From Catenulispora pinisilvae (GTDB taxonomy: Bacteria; Actinomycetota; Actinomycetes; Streptomycetales; Catenulisporaceae): a stretch of DNA of 32,275 nt. A program made the translations under genes and the position numbers. A model generated the notes under the pieces. The model had not been told where the DNA came from. It saw only the letters and a program-made list of their open reading frames with translations, and did no database searches. Below, piece after piece: positions 1 to 9,679 of the stretch (within the stretch, counting starts at the first letter, position 1; the number at the start of each line of letters is the position of its first letter). Location of the stretch: assembly GCF_015356865.1 (NCBI RefSeq), contig NZ_JAAFZA010000110.1, positions 1-32,275 of the forward strand, given 5' to 3'.

Positions 1-26
1 CCGCCACCGCCACCGCCACCGCCACC
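1..26 (-). repeat. (GGTGGC) codon repeat encoding poly-glycine
   Basis: On the minus strand, alternating GGT and GGC codons encode at least eight consecutive glycines inside the second condensation domain, directly after the motif PIEEVSL. The tract continues beyond the window edge, so its full length is unknown. Condensation domains normally have ordinary loop sequence here. Confidence 0.8.
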
Positions 27-3000
27 GAGGGAAACCTCCTCGATCGGCATCTGTGCCTGATGCCAGACCACCTGCACCGGCTCGGGAAGCCCTTCCCACA
101 ACACAGCGGTCCGCAGGATGTCGTGCCGGTCCACCACGTGTTGCAGCGCGACCAGGAAGTCATCAAGACGCGCCCGGGAATCGAACCCCAACACGGTCGG
201 AATCGCGTATACGTCATCGCCGTCTTCGGACCCGAGCAGGTAGTGGAAGAAGATGCCTTCCTGCAACGGCGCCAACGGATATATGTCCTTGACGTTCGTC
301 GCACCGCCTGGAACGCCCGCGACTATCCGATCGATCTCGCCTTGGGTCAGCGCCACCAGCGGCAGCATCTCAGGTGTGATCGCCCGCGTTCGGGCGGGAA
401 TCTTGTTCGGCGGGACTTCGACCTCGCGCTGACCGGCGACCGCGGCGAGCCCGGCTACCGTCGGCGACGCGAACAGCGTCCGGACGTCGATCGAGATCCC
501 CTGCTCGCGCAACCGCTCCACCAGCGAGACCGCCAGCAGCGAATGACCTCCCAGCTCGAAGAAGTTGTCATCGACCCCCAACGCGGGCACGCCCAAAACC
601 TCGGCGAACACCCGACACAGCAGCTCCTCACGGGCATCCGCAGGGCCGCGCCCGGAACCGCTCGCGTAATCAGGCACCGGCAAAGCACGACGGTCCAGCT
701 TTCCGTTCACCGTCACCGGCAACGCATCAAGCACCACCATCGCGGTCGGAACCATGTAGTCCGGCAACGCACCAGCCACGTGGGCACGCAGCGAATCGGT
801 CAGGCCAACATCGGCACCGGCAGCCGGAACCACATAGCCGACCAGACGCTTATCCCCCGGCACGTCCTCCCGCACCACCACCACGGCCTGCCGCACCGAC
901 GGATGAGCCGCCAGCACCGCCTCGACCTCACCCAGCTCGATCCGGAATCCCCGAACCTTCACCTGGTCATCAGCCCGACCCACAAACTCCAGCACTCCAC
1001 CCGCGCCCCACCGCACCACATCACCGGTGCGATACATCCGCTCCCCGGCCACACCGAACGGACACGCCACAAACCGCTCAGCAGTCAGACCCATCCGACC
1101 GAGATAGCCCCGCGCCAACTGAACACCAGCGATATACAACTCACCCGGAACACCCACAGGAACCGGGCTCAACGCATCATCGAGCACATAGACCCGAGTG
1201 TTGTCCAGCGGCCCACCGATCGGTAGAACGTGCGTGAGGTTCTCGCTCGTGTCCACCGCGAAATGAGTCGCACAAAGGGTCGTTTCCGTGGGCCCGTACA
1301 GCTGTCGGACCACGATTCCGGGAATGGCCTCGAGTACGCGCCGCACCGCCGCGACAGAGACGACGTCCCCGCCGGTCAGCACCTCGCGCAGACCCTCGAA
1401 ACACTGCGGATCGTTCTCCGCGATCACCCGGAAGAGGCCCGCGGTCAGGTGGAGATGCGTGAGCCGGTGCCGGGTGATCAGGGTGCGAACAGCCGACGTG
1501 TCCAGCTCCACCTCCGGGGCGACGACCACCACGCCGCCGGACAGCAGCGGAGCCCATATCTCGTAGGTCGAAGCGTCGAAGGCGTGCGGGGCGAGCATCA
1601 GCACCCGCAGTGTGTCCGAGTGTGCCCAGCAACGATCGGTGGCCAACTCGACCACATTGCGATGCGTCGTCCCAATGCCTTTGGGCACCCCGGTGGACCC
1701 CGAGGTGTACATCACGTACGCCAGCCGATCGGGCAGCCCGGAAGCCGGGAGCGCGACCGGCTCGTCCGTGCCGGTCTCCGCGTCCACCAGGAGAAGATCA
1801 GCTCCCTGATCTGCCACCTCGCGGGCCAGGTCGCTCTCGCTCGCGGCGGCGTCCACCAGCAGCAGCCGCACATCAGCAGCCTGAACGATCCCGCTGACCC
1901 GGGAGACCGGAGAACGCTCGTCGATCGGCAGATAGGCGCCGCCAGCTTTCAGCACCGCCAGCAACGCCACCAGCAAGTCCGCCGACCGCCTCATCAGGAC
2001 CGCGACCAATGACTCCGGTCCCACACCCCGACTAACCAACAAACGGGCCAACCGATCAGCCCGCGCATTCAACTCCGCGTATGTCAGCTCCTGGTCCCCG
2101 AACACCACCGCCGTCGCATCCGGAATCCGAGCCGCCTGCTCTGCGAACAACTCCGGCAACGTCGCCTCAGACACGTCACGACCGGTGTCGTTCCACTCCC
2201 GCAACACATGCTGCCGCTCCCCTGCCGACAACACCTCAACCCGGCCGACCGGCCGCTCCGGGTCGGCAGCCACCGCCGCCAACACCCGCACAAACCGCTG
2301 CGCAATCAACTCCACCGTCTCGCGATCGAACAGATCAACCGCGAACGTGACCCCACCACGCAACCCCGCCGACGCACCATCGGCATCGAACACCTGCCCC
2401 AACTCGAACGACAAATCAAACTTCGCCGCCGACACAGCCGGAGCCAACAACTCCGCCTCCACACCCGGCAACTCCAGAACAGCCTCGGCATTGTCCTGCA
2501 AGGACAACATCACCTGAAACAACGGATGCCGCGCCAGCGAACGCACCGGCGCCTGATCCTCAACCAACCGCTCAAACGGCACATCCTGATGCGCAAACGC
2601 ACCCAACCCCGCCTCACGCACCCGACCCAACAACTCAACAAACGACGGATCACCCGACACATCCGTCCGCAACACCAACGTGTTAACGAAGAAACCGATC
2701 AGATCATCCAACGCCTCATCAGTACGCCCCGCAATCGGCGAACCAATCGGCACATCCGACCCAGCCCCCAGCCGAGAGAGCAACACCGCCAACCCGGCCT
2801 GCAACACCATGAACAGCGTGACACCCTGCGCCCGCGCCAAACCCGCCAACCGCTCATGCACCGCAGCCGACACGGTGAACTCGACAACGTCACCGGCATA
2901 GCTCGCGATCGCCGGACGCGGCCGATCAACCGGCAACGCCAACTCCGGCGGCAGATCAGCCAGCACCCGGCGCCAATACGCCAACTGCTCCGACAGGACG

Positions 3001-3608
3001 CTGCCCGGATCTTCCTCAGACCCCAACAGATCCCGCTGCCACAACGCATAATCCGCGTACTGCACCGGCAGCGGCGTCCACCCCGGCTCCGAACCAGCCA
3101 ACCGTGCCGCATACGCCACCGACACATCCCGCGCGAGCAGTCCTCTTGACCAGCCGTCACCCGCAATGTGGTGCACCGTCAAAGCCAACACATGCTCATC
3201 CGGGGAAACCACCAGCAAGACCACCCGGAGCGGAATCTCAGCGCCCAGATCGAAGACATAACCAGCCGCCGCAGCCAACACCCCGGCCAAGTCCTCACCA
3301 GGACCGACCTGCCCGACCGTCAACAACGAGCCGACATCCTCCGGATCCAGGATCCGCTGAAACGGCACTCCCTCCCACGTCGGAAACACCGTCCGCAGCG
3401 CTTCCTGCCGACCGACGACATCCCGCAGCGCCGCGTCCAGCGCCTCCCGATCCAGCTTCCCGCGCAACCGCAGAGCGACAGATTCGTTGTAGGCGGAGCC
3501 CGATCCCTCGATCCGGTTGAGAAACCACAACCGCTGCTGTGCGAACGACAGCGGCAGGAACTCGTTCTGCGCGGGCAGCGAATCGGCGGCGTCACGGTCA
3601 ACGGTCAT
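1..3608 (-). CDS. NRPS, C-A-T module (predicted Hpg) plus start of a dual E/C domain; partial
   Basis: Second NRPS of the operon, 1202 codons in the window, running off the left edge without a stop. Domains seen: an LCL-like condensation domain ([11 protein letters not shown] near residue 18; HHIAGDG at 146-152), an adenylation domain ([11 protein letters not shown] near 635; YGPTET; VNGKLD) and a carrier domain (FELGGHS, phosphopantetheine Ser at 1023). From about residue 1070 a new condensation domain begins with [11 protein letters not shown], the style of dual epimerisation/condensation domains, which act on a D-configured upstream residue. The A-domain pocket residues, aligned by eye to GrsA, read D-A-Y-H-L-G-L-L-C plus Lys, the known 4-hydroxyphenylglycine (Hpg) pattern. 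Inference: the enzyme adds Hpg, later epimerised to D-Hpg. Start ATG at 3608 follows a GGTGGA-type ribosome site, 56 nt after the upstream NRPS stop. The frame was checked at several landmarks and is intact. Confidence 0.93.
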   Translation of the reverse strand, partial: MTVDRDAADSLPAQNEFLPLSFAQQRLWFLNRIEGSGSAYNESVALRLRGKLDREALDAALRDVVGRQEALRTVFPTWEGVPFQRILDPEDVGSLLTVGQVGPGEDLAGVLAAAAGYVFDLGAEIPLRVVLLVVSPDEHVLALTVHHIAGDGWSRGLLARDVSVAYAARLAGSEPGWTPLPVQYADYALWQRDLLGSEEDPGSVLSEQLAYWRRVLADLPPELALPVDRPRPAIASYAGDVVEFTVSAAVHERLAGLARAQGVTLFMVLQAGLAVLLSRLGAGSDVPIGSPIAGRTDEALDDLIGFFVNTLVLRTDVSGDPSFVELLGRVREAGLGAFAHQDVPFERLVEDQAPVRSLARHPLFQVMLSLQDNAEAVLELPGVEAELLAPAVSAAKFDLSFELGQVFDADGASAGLRGGVTFAVDLFDRETVELIAQRFVRVLAAVAADPERPVGRVEVLSAGERQHVLREWNDTGRDVSEATLPELFAEQAARIPDATAVVFGDQELTYAELNARADRLARLLVSRGVGPESLVAVLMRRSADLLVALLAVLKAGGAYLPIDERSPVSRVSGIVQAADVRLLLVDAAASESDLAREVADQGADLLLVDAETGTDEPVALPASGLPDRLAYVMYTSGSTGVPKGIGTTHRNVVELATDRCWAHSDTLRVLMLAPHAFDASTYEIWAPLLSGGVVVVAPEVELDTSAVRTLITRHRLTHLHLTAGLFRVIAENDPQCFEGLREVLTGGDVVSVAAVRRVLEAIPGIVVRQLYGPTETTLCATHFAVDTSENLTHVLPIGGPLDNTRVYVLDDALSPVPVGVPGELYIAGVQLARGYLGRMGLTAERFVACPFGVAGERMYRTGDVVRWGAGGVLEFVGRADDQVKVRGFRIELGEVEAVLAAHPSVRQAVVVVREDVPGDKRLVGYVVPAAGADVGLTDSLRAHVAGALPDYMVPTAMVVLDALPVTVNGKLDRRALPVPDYASGSGRGPADAREELLCRVFAEVLGVPALGVDDNFFELGGHSLLAVSLVERLREQGISIDVRTLFASPTVAGLAAVAGQREVEVPPNKIPARTRAITPEMLPLVALTQGEIDRIVAGVPGGATNVKDIYPLAPLQEGIFFHYLLGSEDGDDVYAIPTVLGFDSRARLDDFLVALQHVVDRHDILRTAVLWEGLPEPVQVVWHQAQMPIEEVSLGGGGGGGG

Positions 3609-3664
3609 CTGAATCCACCCTTAGGAAGCTGTCCGGCAAATGACGGAAGCACTGTCTTCGCGGG

Positions 3665-6600
3665 CTATCGCCTTGCCCGTAGCGCGGGCCGTTTCGTCTT
3701 CTCCAGCTTCCTGACTTGCTCGGCAAGCAGCGAAACTGATGGAAACTCGAAGAGCAGACGCATGCTCAACTCGACTCCCAGAGCGGATCGAACCTTGCTG
3801 ATCGCCCGGGTCGCCGCCAGCGAATGGCCGCCCAGGTCGAAGAACGAGTCGTCGATACCGATGCGCTCAAGCCCGAGGACATCGGCGAACACCTCGCACA
3901 ATGACTTCTCGAACGGATCGCGCGGCTCCCGGCCGGCGCCCTGCGCGGCGAAGACGGTCGCCGGCAGCAGCTTCAGGTCGACCTTTCCGTTCGGGCTCAC
4001 CGGCATCTCCTCGACGACCATCACCGCGGCGGGAACCATGTAGCCGGGCAGCTTCCCGGCCACGAACTCCCGCACCCGATCCGGCGCGATGTCGGCGCCG
4101 TCGTGCAGCGTGATGTACGCGATGAGCCGGGCGTCTCCGAAGCGATCCGGCTGTGGAACCACCACCGCCTGCTCGACTTCGGCGAGAAGCAGGATCGAGG
4201 ACTCCACATCGCCGGGCTCGATCCGGAATCCCCGAACCTTGACTTGGTTGTCGACCCGCCCGACGAATTCGAGTTGCCCGGCTGCCGACCAGCGAGCCAG
4301 ATCGCCTGTCCGATACATCCGCCCGCCGTCGCCGCCGAACGGATTCGCGACGTACCGCGTGGCCGTCAATCCCGGTTGGCCGTGGTATCCCCGTGCCAGC
4401 TGACGGCCAGCCAGGTAGAGCTCTCCAACCACGCCGTCCGGCACCGGATCAAGCGCGGCGTCCAGAATGTAGACCTGCGTGTTCCACACCGGGCGGCCGA
4501 TCGGCACGAAGCCATCGGGGACGCCCCGCCGCAACGCGGGCGAGGCGGTCACGTCGACGGCGGCCTCCGTTGGGCCATACAGGTTGTGCAGGCTGGCGTC
4601 GGTGAGGTCAAGGAGTTCGTCGCGAAGATCGGGCAACAGCTGCTCGCCGCTGCAAATCACCCGCTTCAGACTCGATGCGGTGTTGGCATCGCCGTCCCGA
4701 AGTTCCCGAAGGAACGCGCGCAGCATCGAAGGGACGAAGTGGCATACCGTGATGCCCTCTTGCCGTATCAAGTCCGCGAGATAGCCGGGATCCCGATGTC
4801 CGCCGGGCTTTGCCACGACCAACGTCGCGCCGACGCTGAGCGGCCAGAACAACTCCCACACTGAGACGTCGAAGCTTGCCGGTGTCTTCTGTAGAACCCG
4901 GTCTGAGCCGTCGAGCTGATAGGCCGACTGCATCCACAGGATCCGGTTGACGATCGACGAATGGCTCGTGACGACGCCCTTCGGACGACCCGTGGATCCT
5001 GATGTGTAGATCAGATACGCCGGTGAGTCCTGAGCGAGCGCGATGTTCGGCTCGGAGCCGTCCTCGGGCATCCGCGCAGGATCGGACGCGTCCAGCGTTA
5101 TCGTCACCTGATCCTGGCCGATCGCGCGGTCGAGGGCCGGCCTGAGCTCTTCGAGGGTGACGACCACGGTCGGCTTGGCGTCGTCGATCATCACCTTGAT
5201 CCGGTCGACCGGGTAGTCGATGTCGATGGGCAGATAGGCGCCGCCCGACTTCACCACCGCGAGCACGGCCACAACCAGCCACTCCGATCTCGGCAGACAG
5301 AGCGCGACGAACCGCTCTGGTCCGACGCCCTCGGCCCGGAGCGAACGGGCCAGCCGCTCGGCGGCCTCGTCGAGTTCCCGGTAGGTCAATCGGGTGGTGC
5401 CGAAGACCACCGCGACCTGGTCCGGTGTCTTGGCCACCTGCGCGGCGAACAGGTCGGCGAGGGTGGCCTCGGGGACGGCGTGTTCCGTGTCGTTCCGGGC
5501 CACCAGCAGCGTCTGCCGCTCGGCCGGCGCAAGGACCGTCAGTTGCTCGACCCGGACCTGCGGACCGGCCTCGCGCACGCCGCCGAGCACCGAGAGCAGC
5601 CGCTGTGACATCGCCTCCAGATCGCTCAACTGAAAGCGCTCCGAGTCGGCCTCGATCTCGATGCCCAGGCTGCGGTTCTGCGCGTCCATGCGGACGTTGA
5701 GCGTCACGTCGTGCACCGGACCCGTGCTGATCGTCCGGAACTCGGCGTCGAGCGCGCCGAATCGCAGGTTCGCGTTGAAGTTCATGATGTTCACCTCGAC
5801 GCCGAAGAGCGGGTCGGTGCGTCCGGCGATCATCTTGCTGTCGTGCATCAGCTGCTCAAGGCGGTAGCGCTGATGCCCCATCACCGAGCGGACCTCTTTC
5901 GAGATGCCGCGCGCCACCTCGGCGAACTCCTGCCCCGAATTCCCGGCCAACCGGACCGGCAGGATGTTGGACATCATCCCCGGAATCGCCAGCAGCGTGT
6001 CCTTGGTCCTGGCCCCGACCGGCAGTCCGATCGGCACGTCGTACTGACCGGTGGACTTCCAGAGGAAGACGGCCACATGGGCGAGCAGCGTCGTCGAGGT
6101 CGAGACGCCGATCTCCTTGGCGACGTCGATGATGCCGACGGCGTCCGCCTCCGAGAACTCTCTGCGGTAACAAAGAGTTCTGCTCGCGACCCGCACGCGG
6201 CGGCCGGAGAGCGTGACGGCCTGCGGGCGCTGGACCAGCCGCTCACGCCAGAACTCGGCGTCCTGCCCGATGTCCTCCCCCGCCTGGTATTCGCGGTCGC
6301 TCGCGACGAGTTCGGCCACCTCGCCGAACCACTTCGGGCTGAGCTCCCCGCCCTGCGCCAGCTCCGAATAGACCTGGGAGATCCGCACCGCGATCAGGGC
6401 CGCGCCGAAGGCGTCCACGACCAGATGGCTGCCCCGCAGGAAGAACAAGACGTGGTCCTCGCCGAGGTAGACAAGGGCGAATCCCTTGAGGCTCCCTGGC
6501 CCTTGCTCGTCCTCGCCCCAGATCTTGTTGCGCATCCACTCCTCGGCGTCCGCCAGCGGGTAGGCCGCCTCGGCCAGGTCGAGGATCTCCAACTCGATGT

Positions 6601-6859
6601 CCTCGGCCGGCGCCACTATCTGCCGGACCCCGTCGTCGTCCGACTCGATGCGAGTCCGCAGGACATCCGCCTCGGCGGTGGCGACCTCGATGGCGCGGCG
6701 CAACAGCGGAACGTCGAGGTCGCCGGAGAGCTCCAGATACTCGCCGATGTTATAGACCCCCGGCGAGGGCTCGACCTGCTGGGCGAACCAGACGCCGCGC
6801 TGCGCTGCCGTGAGATGTAGCGAAATTCCCTCGCCGTCGCTGTTCACTGCTCGCTCCAT
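3665..6859 (-). CDS. NRPS, C-A-T module, predicted serine-activating, lipoinitiation
   Basis: A 1064-residue single-module NRPS, the first in the operon and so the likely point of N-acylation. Condensation domain about 12-440, EntF-like in style, with active-site motif SHLVVDA at 144-150: the second (catalytic) His and the Asp are kept, but the first His is Ser and the final Gly is Ala. Adenylation domain about 465-960: YTSGSTGRPKG 618-628, FDVSVWE 663-669, YGPTE 761-765, TGD 851-853, NGK 957-959. Pocket residues aligned by eye to GrsA read D-V-W-H-I-S-L-V-D plus Lys, the serine pattern. Carrier domain LGGHS at 1009-1013. No epimerisation or thioesterase domain. Inference: it condenses the ACP-bound acyl chain with L-Ser and passes acyl-Ser to the downstream Hpg module. 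The annotated ATG has little ribosome-site support; a GTG four codons later (6847) lies 7 nt after GGAG and is a good alternative. Confidence 0.95.
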   Translation of the reverse strand: MERAVNSDGEGISLHLTAAQRGVWFAQQVEPSPGVYNIGEYLELSGDLDVPLLRRAIEVATAEADVLRTRIESDDDGVRQIVAPAEDIELEILDLAEAAYPLADAEEWMRNKIWGEDEQGPGSLKGFALVYLGEDHVLFFLRGSHLVVDAFGAALIAVRISQVYSELAQGGELSPKWFGEVAELVASDREYQAGEDIGQDAEFWRERLVQRPQAVTLSGRRVRVASRTLCYRREFSEADAVGIIDVAKEIGVSTSTTLLAHVAVFLWKSTGQYDVPIGLPVGARTKDTLLAIPGMMSNILPVRLAGNSGQEFAEVARGISKEVRSVMGHQRYRLEQLMHDSKMIAGRTDPLFGVEVNIMNFNANLRFGALDAEFRTISTGPVHDVTLNVRMDAQNRSLGIEIEADSERFQLSDLEAMSQRLLSVLGGVREAGPQVRVEQLTVLAPAERQTLLVARNDTEHAVPEATLADLFAAQVAKTPDQVAVVFGTTRLTYRELDEAAERLARSLRAEGVGPERFVALCLPRSEWLVVAVLAVVKSGGAYLPIDIDYPVDRIKVMIDDAKPTVVVTLEELRPALDRAIGQDQVTITLDASDPARMPEDGSEPNIALAQDSPAYLIYTSGSTGRPKGVVTSHSSIVNRILWMQSAYQLDGSDRVLQKTPASFDVSVWELFWPLSVGATLVVAKPGGHRDPGYLADLIRQEGITVCHFVPSMLRAFLRELRDGDANTASSLKRVICSGEQLLPDLRDELLDLTDASLHNLYGPTEAAVDVTASPALRRGVPDGFVPIGRPVWNTQVYILDAALDPVPDGVVGELYLAGRQLARGYHGQPGLTATRYVANPFGGDGGRMYRTGDLARWSAAGQLEFVGRVDNQVKVRGFRIEPGDVESSILLLAEVEQAVVVPQPDRFGDARLIAYITLHDGADIAPDRVREFVAGKLPGYMVPAAVMVVEEMPVSPNGKVDLKLLPATVFAAQGAGREPRDPFEKSLCEVFADVLGLERIGIDDSFFDLGGHSLAATRAISKVRSALGVELSMRLLFEFPSVSLLAEQVRKLEKTKRPALRARR

Positions 6860-6924
6860 TCGAATGCGGAAACATGTCTGGCCCGGCGCGCGGATTCGGC
6901 TTGTGTCAGGGCTGGAAGGCAGGG

Positions 6925-8763
6925 CTAGAAGGCGGCTTCGTCGAGGTCCATCAGCCCGTCGTCATCCGCTTCGATGACCTGCGCTTGGGTCGAAAGCTCG
7001 GGAAGGATGGTGCGTGCGAAGAATCTGGCCGCGGTCACTTTGCCCTGGTAGAAGGCAAGGCGCGCCCCGTCGGTGCCGTCACCGATGGCACGCAACGCGA
7101 CCTTCGCCTGGCAGAACAAGCGCCATCCGACCGCCAGGTCGCCCACGGCGAGCAGGAACCGCACGGTGTGCCGCCCGACCCGGTAGGCGCTCTTCGGGTC
7201 CTCCAACGCCTCGCCCAGACATCCGAACAAGACCTGCGACATCCGCTGGACGTCCTGGAGGGCACGGCTCAGCCGGTCGCGTTCGAGATCCAGCCGATCA
7301 TCGTGGTCTGCTTCGATCGAGGCGGCTATCTCGCCGGTGAGATGGTTGAAGGCCACCCCGCCGTCGCGGGCGACCTTGCGGAAGAAGAAGTCCATCGACT
7401 GGATCGCCGTGGTGCCTTCGTAGAGCGTGTCGACCTTGCCGTCGCGGATGTATTGCTCGATCGGGTAGTCCCGCATATAGCCGGAGCCGCCGAACACCTG
7501 CAACGCGTCCGAGAGCAGATGCCAAGAACGTTCGGCGCCGAACCCCTTGATGACCGGCAGCAGCAGGTCGTGCACCTTCGCGGCGGCGGCGCTGTCACCG
7601 CCGAATCCCGCTGTGCCGTCTTGCAGTGAGGCGGTGTAGAGATACAGACCCCGCATACCCTCGACATACGCTTTCAGCGTCATCAGAGTTCTGCGAATGT
7701 CGGGATGCCGCATGATCGGCACCCGCGGGGCGTTCTTCTCCAGCAGCTGCGTGAGGTCTGCGCCCTGCACCCGATCGCGGGCGAACTCCAGGGCATTGAG
7801 ATACGCCGAGGACAGCGTCGAGATCGACTTGATGCCGACCATCATCCGGGCATAGGTGATCGCGTCGAACATCTGCGTGATGCCGTCGACGCGCTCGCCG
7901 AGCAGCCAGCCCTTGGCGGCCCTGCCGTGCTGACCGAAGGCCAGCTCGCACGTGGTCGAGGCCTTGAGGCCCATCTTGTCCTCGACGTGCGTGACGTACA
8001 CGCCGTTGCGCTCGCCGGTCAGCTCGCCGTCCGAAGCGGCGAAGTGATGCATCGGCACGAGGAACAGGCCCAGCCCCTTTGTTCCCCGCCGCGCCTCGAC
8101 GCCGGGTCCCTCGGGCCGGGCGAGCACCAGATGCATGATGTTCTCTGTCAGCTCGCCCTGGGCCGCCGCGGTGATGAACCGTTTGACGCCTTCCAGGTGC
8201 CATGAGCCGTCCTCTTGGCGCACTGCCTTCGTGCTGATCTGCCCCACGTCGGAGCCGACGTCCGGTTCCGTGAGGACCATGGTCGAGCCCCAGTCACGAG
8301 CGATGGCGAATTTGGCCCACTCCTGCTGCTCCGGCGTGCCGTTGTCGAAGATGATCTGCGCGGAGATCTTGCCGCCGACATAGAAGTACAGGGCCGGGTT
8401 GGCGCCGAGCATCAGCTCCGTACAGGACCATGACAACGCGGCCGGGATGCCGAAGCCGCCGAGTTCAGCGCGGATCGAGGTGCGGTCCCAGCCGCCTTGC
8501 ACCAGTGCGGCGACCGCCTTGACGACGGAGGCCGGCATCGTCACGTCGTGCTGCTCGGGGTCGAAGGCGGGAGGATTGCGGTCAGCGTCGATCAAAGAGT
8601 CGGAGAGCACGCCGGTGGCGAGGCTTTCGAGCTCGCCGAGCAGCCGGCGCGCGGTCTCCCCGTCGACGTCCTGGAAGGGCGGCGCATTCAGCTTGTCCTG
8701 GATACGCAGCACCTCGAAGAGGTTGAACTCCAGATCACGGACGCTGCTCTTGTAATGGCTCAT
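6925..8763 (-). CDS. acyl-CoA dehydrogenase, FadE5/DmdC-like
   Basis: A 612-residue flavin acyl-CoA dehydrogenase of the long subfamily that includes FadE5 and 3-methylmercaptopropionyl-CoA dehydrogenase (typically about 600 residues). Seen: the N-terminus MSHYKSSVRDLEFNLFEVL typical of the group, the FAD/substrate motif LTEPDVGSD in the middle domain, and TLYEGTTAIQ near residue 445, which carries the catalytic Glu of the family, followed by the extra C-terminal helical domain. The start at 8763 is chosen because ATG overlaps the upstream TGA as ATGA, giving translational coupling; a longer in-frame start at 8820 would lie inside the desaturase. In lipopeptide clusters such enzymes commonly introduce alpha,beta-unsaturation in the acyl tail. 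That role here, and whether its substrate is CoA- or ACP-bound, is inference. Confidence 0.93.
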   Translation of the reverse strand: MSHYKSSVRDLEFNLFEVLRIQDKLNAPPFQDVDGETARRLLGELESLATGVLSDSLIDADRNPPAFDPEQHDVTMPASVVKAVAALVQGGWDRTSIRAELGGFGIPAALSWSCTELMLGANPALYFYVGGKISAQIIFDNGTPEQQEWAKFAIARDWGSTMVLTEPDVGSDVGQISTKAVRQEDGSWHLEGVKRFITAAAQGELTENIMHLVLARPEGPGVEARRGTKGLGLFLVPMHHFAASDGELTGERNGVYVTHVEDKMGLKASTTCELAFGQHGRAAKGWLLGERVDGITQMFDAITYARMMVGIKSISTLSSAYLNALEFARDRVQGADLTQLLEKNAPRVPIMRHPDIRRTLMTLKAYVEGMRGLYLYTASLQDGTAGFGGDSAAAAKVHDLLLPVIKGFGAERSWHLLSDALQVFGGSGYMRDYPIEQYIRDGKVDTLYEGTTAIQSMDFFFRKVARDGGVAFNHLTGEIAASIEADHDDRLDLERDRLSRALQDVQRMSQVLFGCLGEALEDPKSAYRVGRHTVRFLLAVGDLAVGWRLFCQAKVALRAIGDGTDGARLAFYQGKVTAARFFARTILPELSTQAQVIEADDDGLMDLDEAAF

Positions 8764-9668
8764 CTGGCGGTCACCGTCTCGCCGACATCGATTCGTGCAC
8801 CTACGGAAAGGGACCGGCACGCCGCCACGAACTCGACCAGCTCGTCGAACTTGTTGGACTTGGCGTCCACCGCGCGATTGACCACCTTGATGAGATGCTC
8901 GTAGGCGTCCGTGTGGTCATACGTGGCCGTGTCGGCGATCCGGAGCGCCCATCGCCAGTAGCCGCGGATCGTGTCGGCCAGCGGCATCCGGAAGTCAGCG
9001 ATGACTGCCCGCATGGGCTCTATCGCCGCGTCGCCGTATTTCTTCAGGTACTGCTCGACGATGTCGCAGAAGAAGGCGAAGTGCCGTGCCTCGTCCCGGC
9101 TCAGTCGGCCGAGTATTTCGCGCAGCAGCGGGTCACTGACCACATTGCGCAGGCGCTGGTAGTAGATCTGGGTCGCCTTCTCCTGCACCAAGGGGTAGGT
9201 GAAGAACTGCACGGCGTGGTCGTAGTCGACGTCGAAGCGCTTTCGGCCCTCGATCGCGAGCTGGTGCCGCAACGACGCGGGATCGGCGATGCCGGAAGCG
9301 ATCTGGTACTCCTTGAGCACCCGGGCGTGGGTGTCCTCCTCCTGCGCCCACCGCACCGAGAAGTGATACAGCTCCCTGTTGTGCTCGAAGACGTCGAGCT
9401 CAACGGTGTCGTCGACCGGGAAGAACTTGTCGTACATGGCGAAGTAGCCGGGCAGGTGGTCCTCTATCAGGGTGATGAATTCGACGGCCGATCGTTCACC
9501 CTCGGTGAGCCGGTCGGCGTCCGCCGCGCCCCAGTCGAAGCTGTGCTCGACGTCCCAGCGGCGATGCGGTGGCGTCGTGCGCATGAATGAGCGAACTGCC
9601 GTGTCGACCTCGGCCGCGCCGATCAGCGTGGCGCTGATGCGGGCTGAGGCCGGATTCGAGTCGGCCAT
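8760..9668 (-). CDS. acyl-ACP desaturase, type-2 diiron family (DesA-like)
   Basis: A 302-residue soluble diiron desaturase of the plant stearoyl-ACP/mycobacterial DesA family, which inserts a cis double bond in an ACP-bound acyl chain using O2. All six expected metal ligands are visible: E69, E111 and H114 (EEDTH), E163 (VQEK), E193 and H196 (DEARH). The start ATG at 9668 follows AAGGGA on the mRNA, just after the methyltransferase stop; upstream in-frame sequence belongs to the overlapping methyltransferase gene and is not coding in this frame. The position next to the ACP and a cyclopropane-synthase-like enzyme suggests that its product is the olefin that the methyltransferase then modifies. 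Regiochemistry cannot be read from sequence. Confidence 0.92.
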   Translation of the reverse strand: MADSNPASARISATLIGAAEVDTAVRSFMRTTPPHRRWDVEHSFDWGAADADRLTEGERSAVEFITLIEDHLPGYFAMYDKFFPVDDTVELDVFEHNRELYHFSVRWAQEEDTHARVLKEYQIASGIADPASLRHQLAIEGRKRFDVDYDHAVQFFTYPLVQEKATQIYYQRLRNVVSDPLLREILGRLSRDEARHFAFFCDIVEQYLKKYGDAAIEPMRAVIADFRMPLADTIRGYWRWALRIADTATYDHTDAYEHLIKVVNRAVDAKSNKFDELVEFVAACRSLSVGARIDVGETVTAR

Positions 9669-9679
9669 CGGTTGTCCCT

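Noticed and set aside
60-3149. Long plus-strand open frames opposite the second NRPS
   Set aside because: The minus strand carries intact C, A and T domain motifs in one frame; the plus frames have shadow composition and no recognisable domain.
5711-6820. 369-codon plus-strand frame opposite the first NRPS
   Set aside because: Antisense to a confirmed condensation domain; no start signal or family resemblance.
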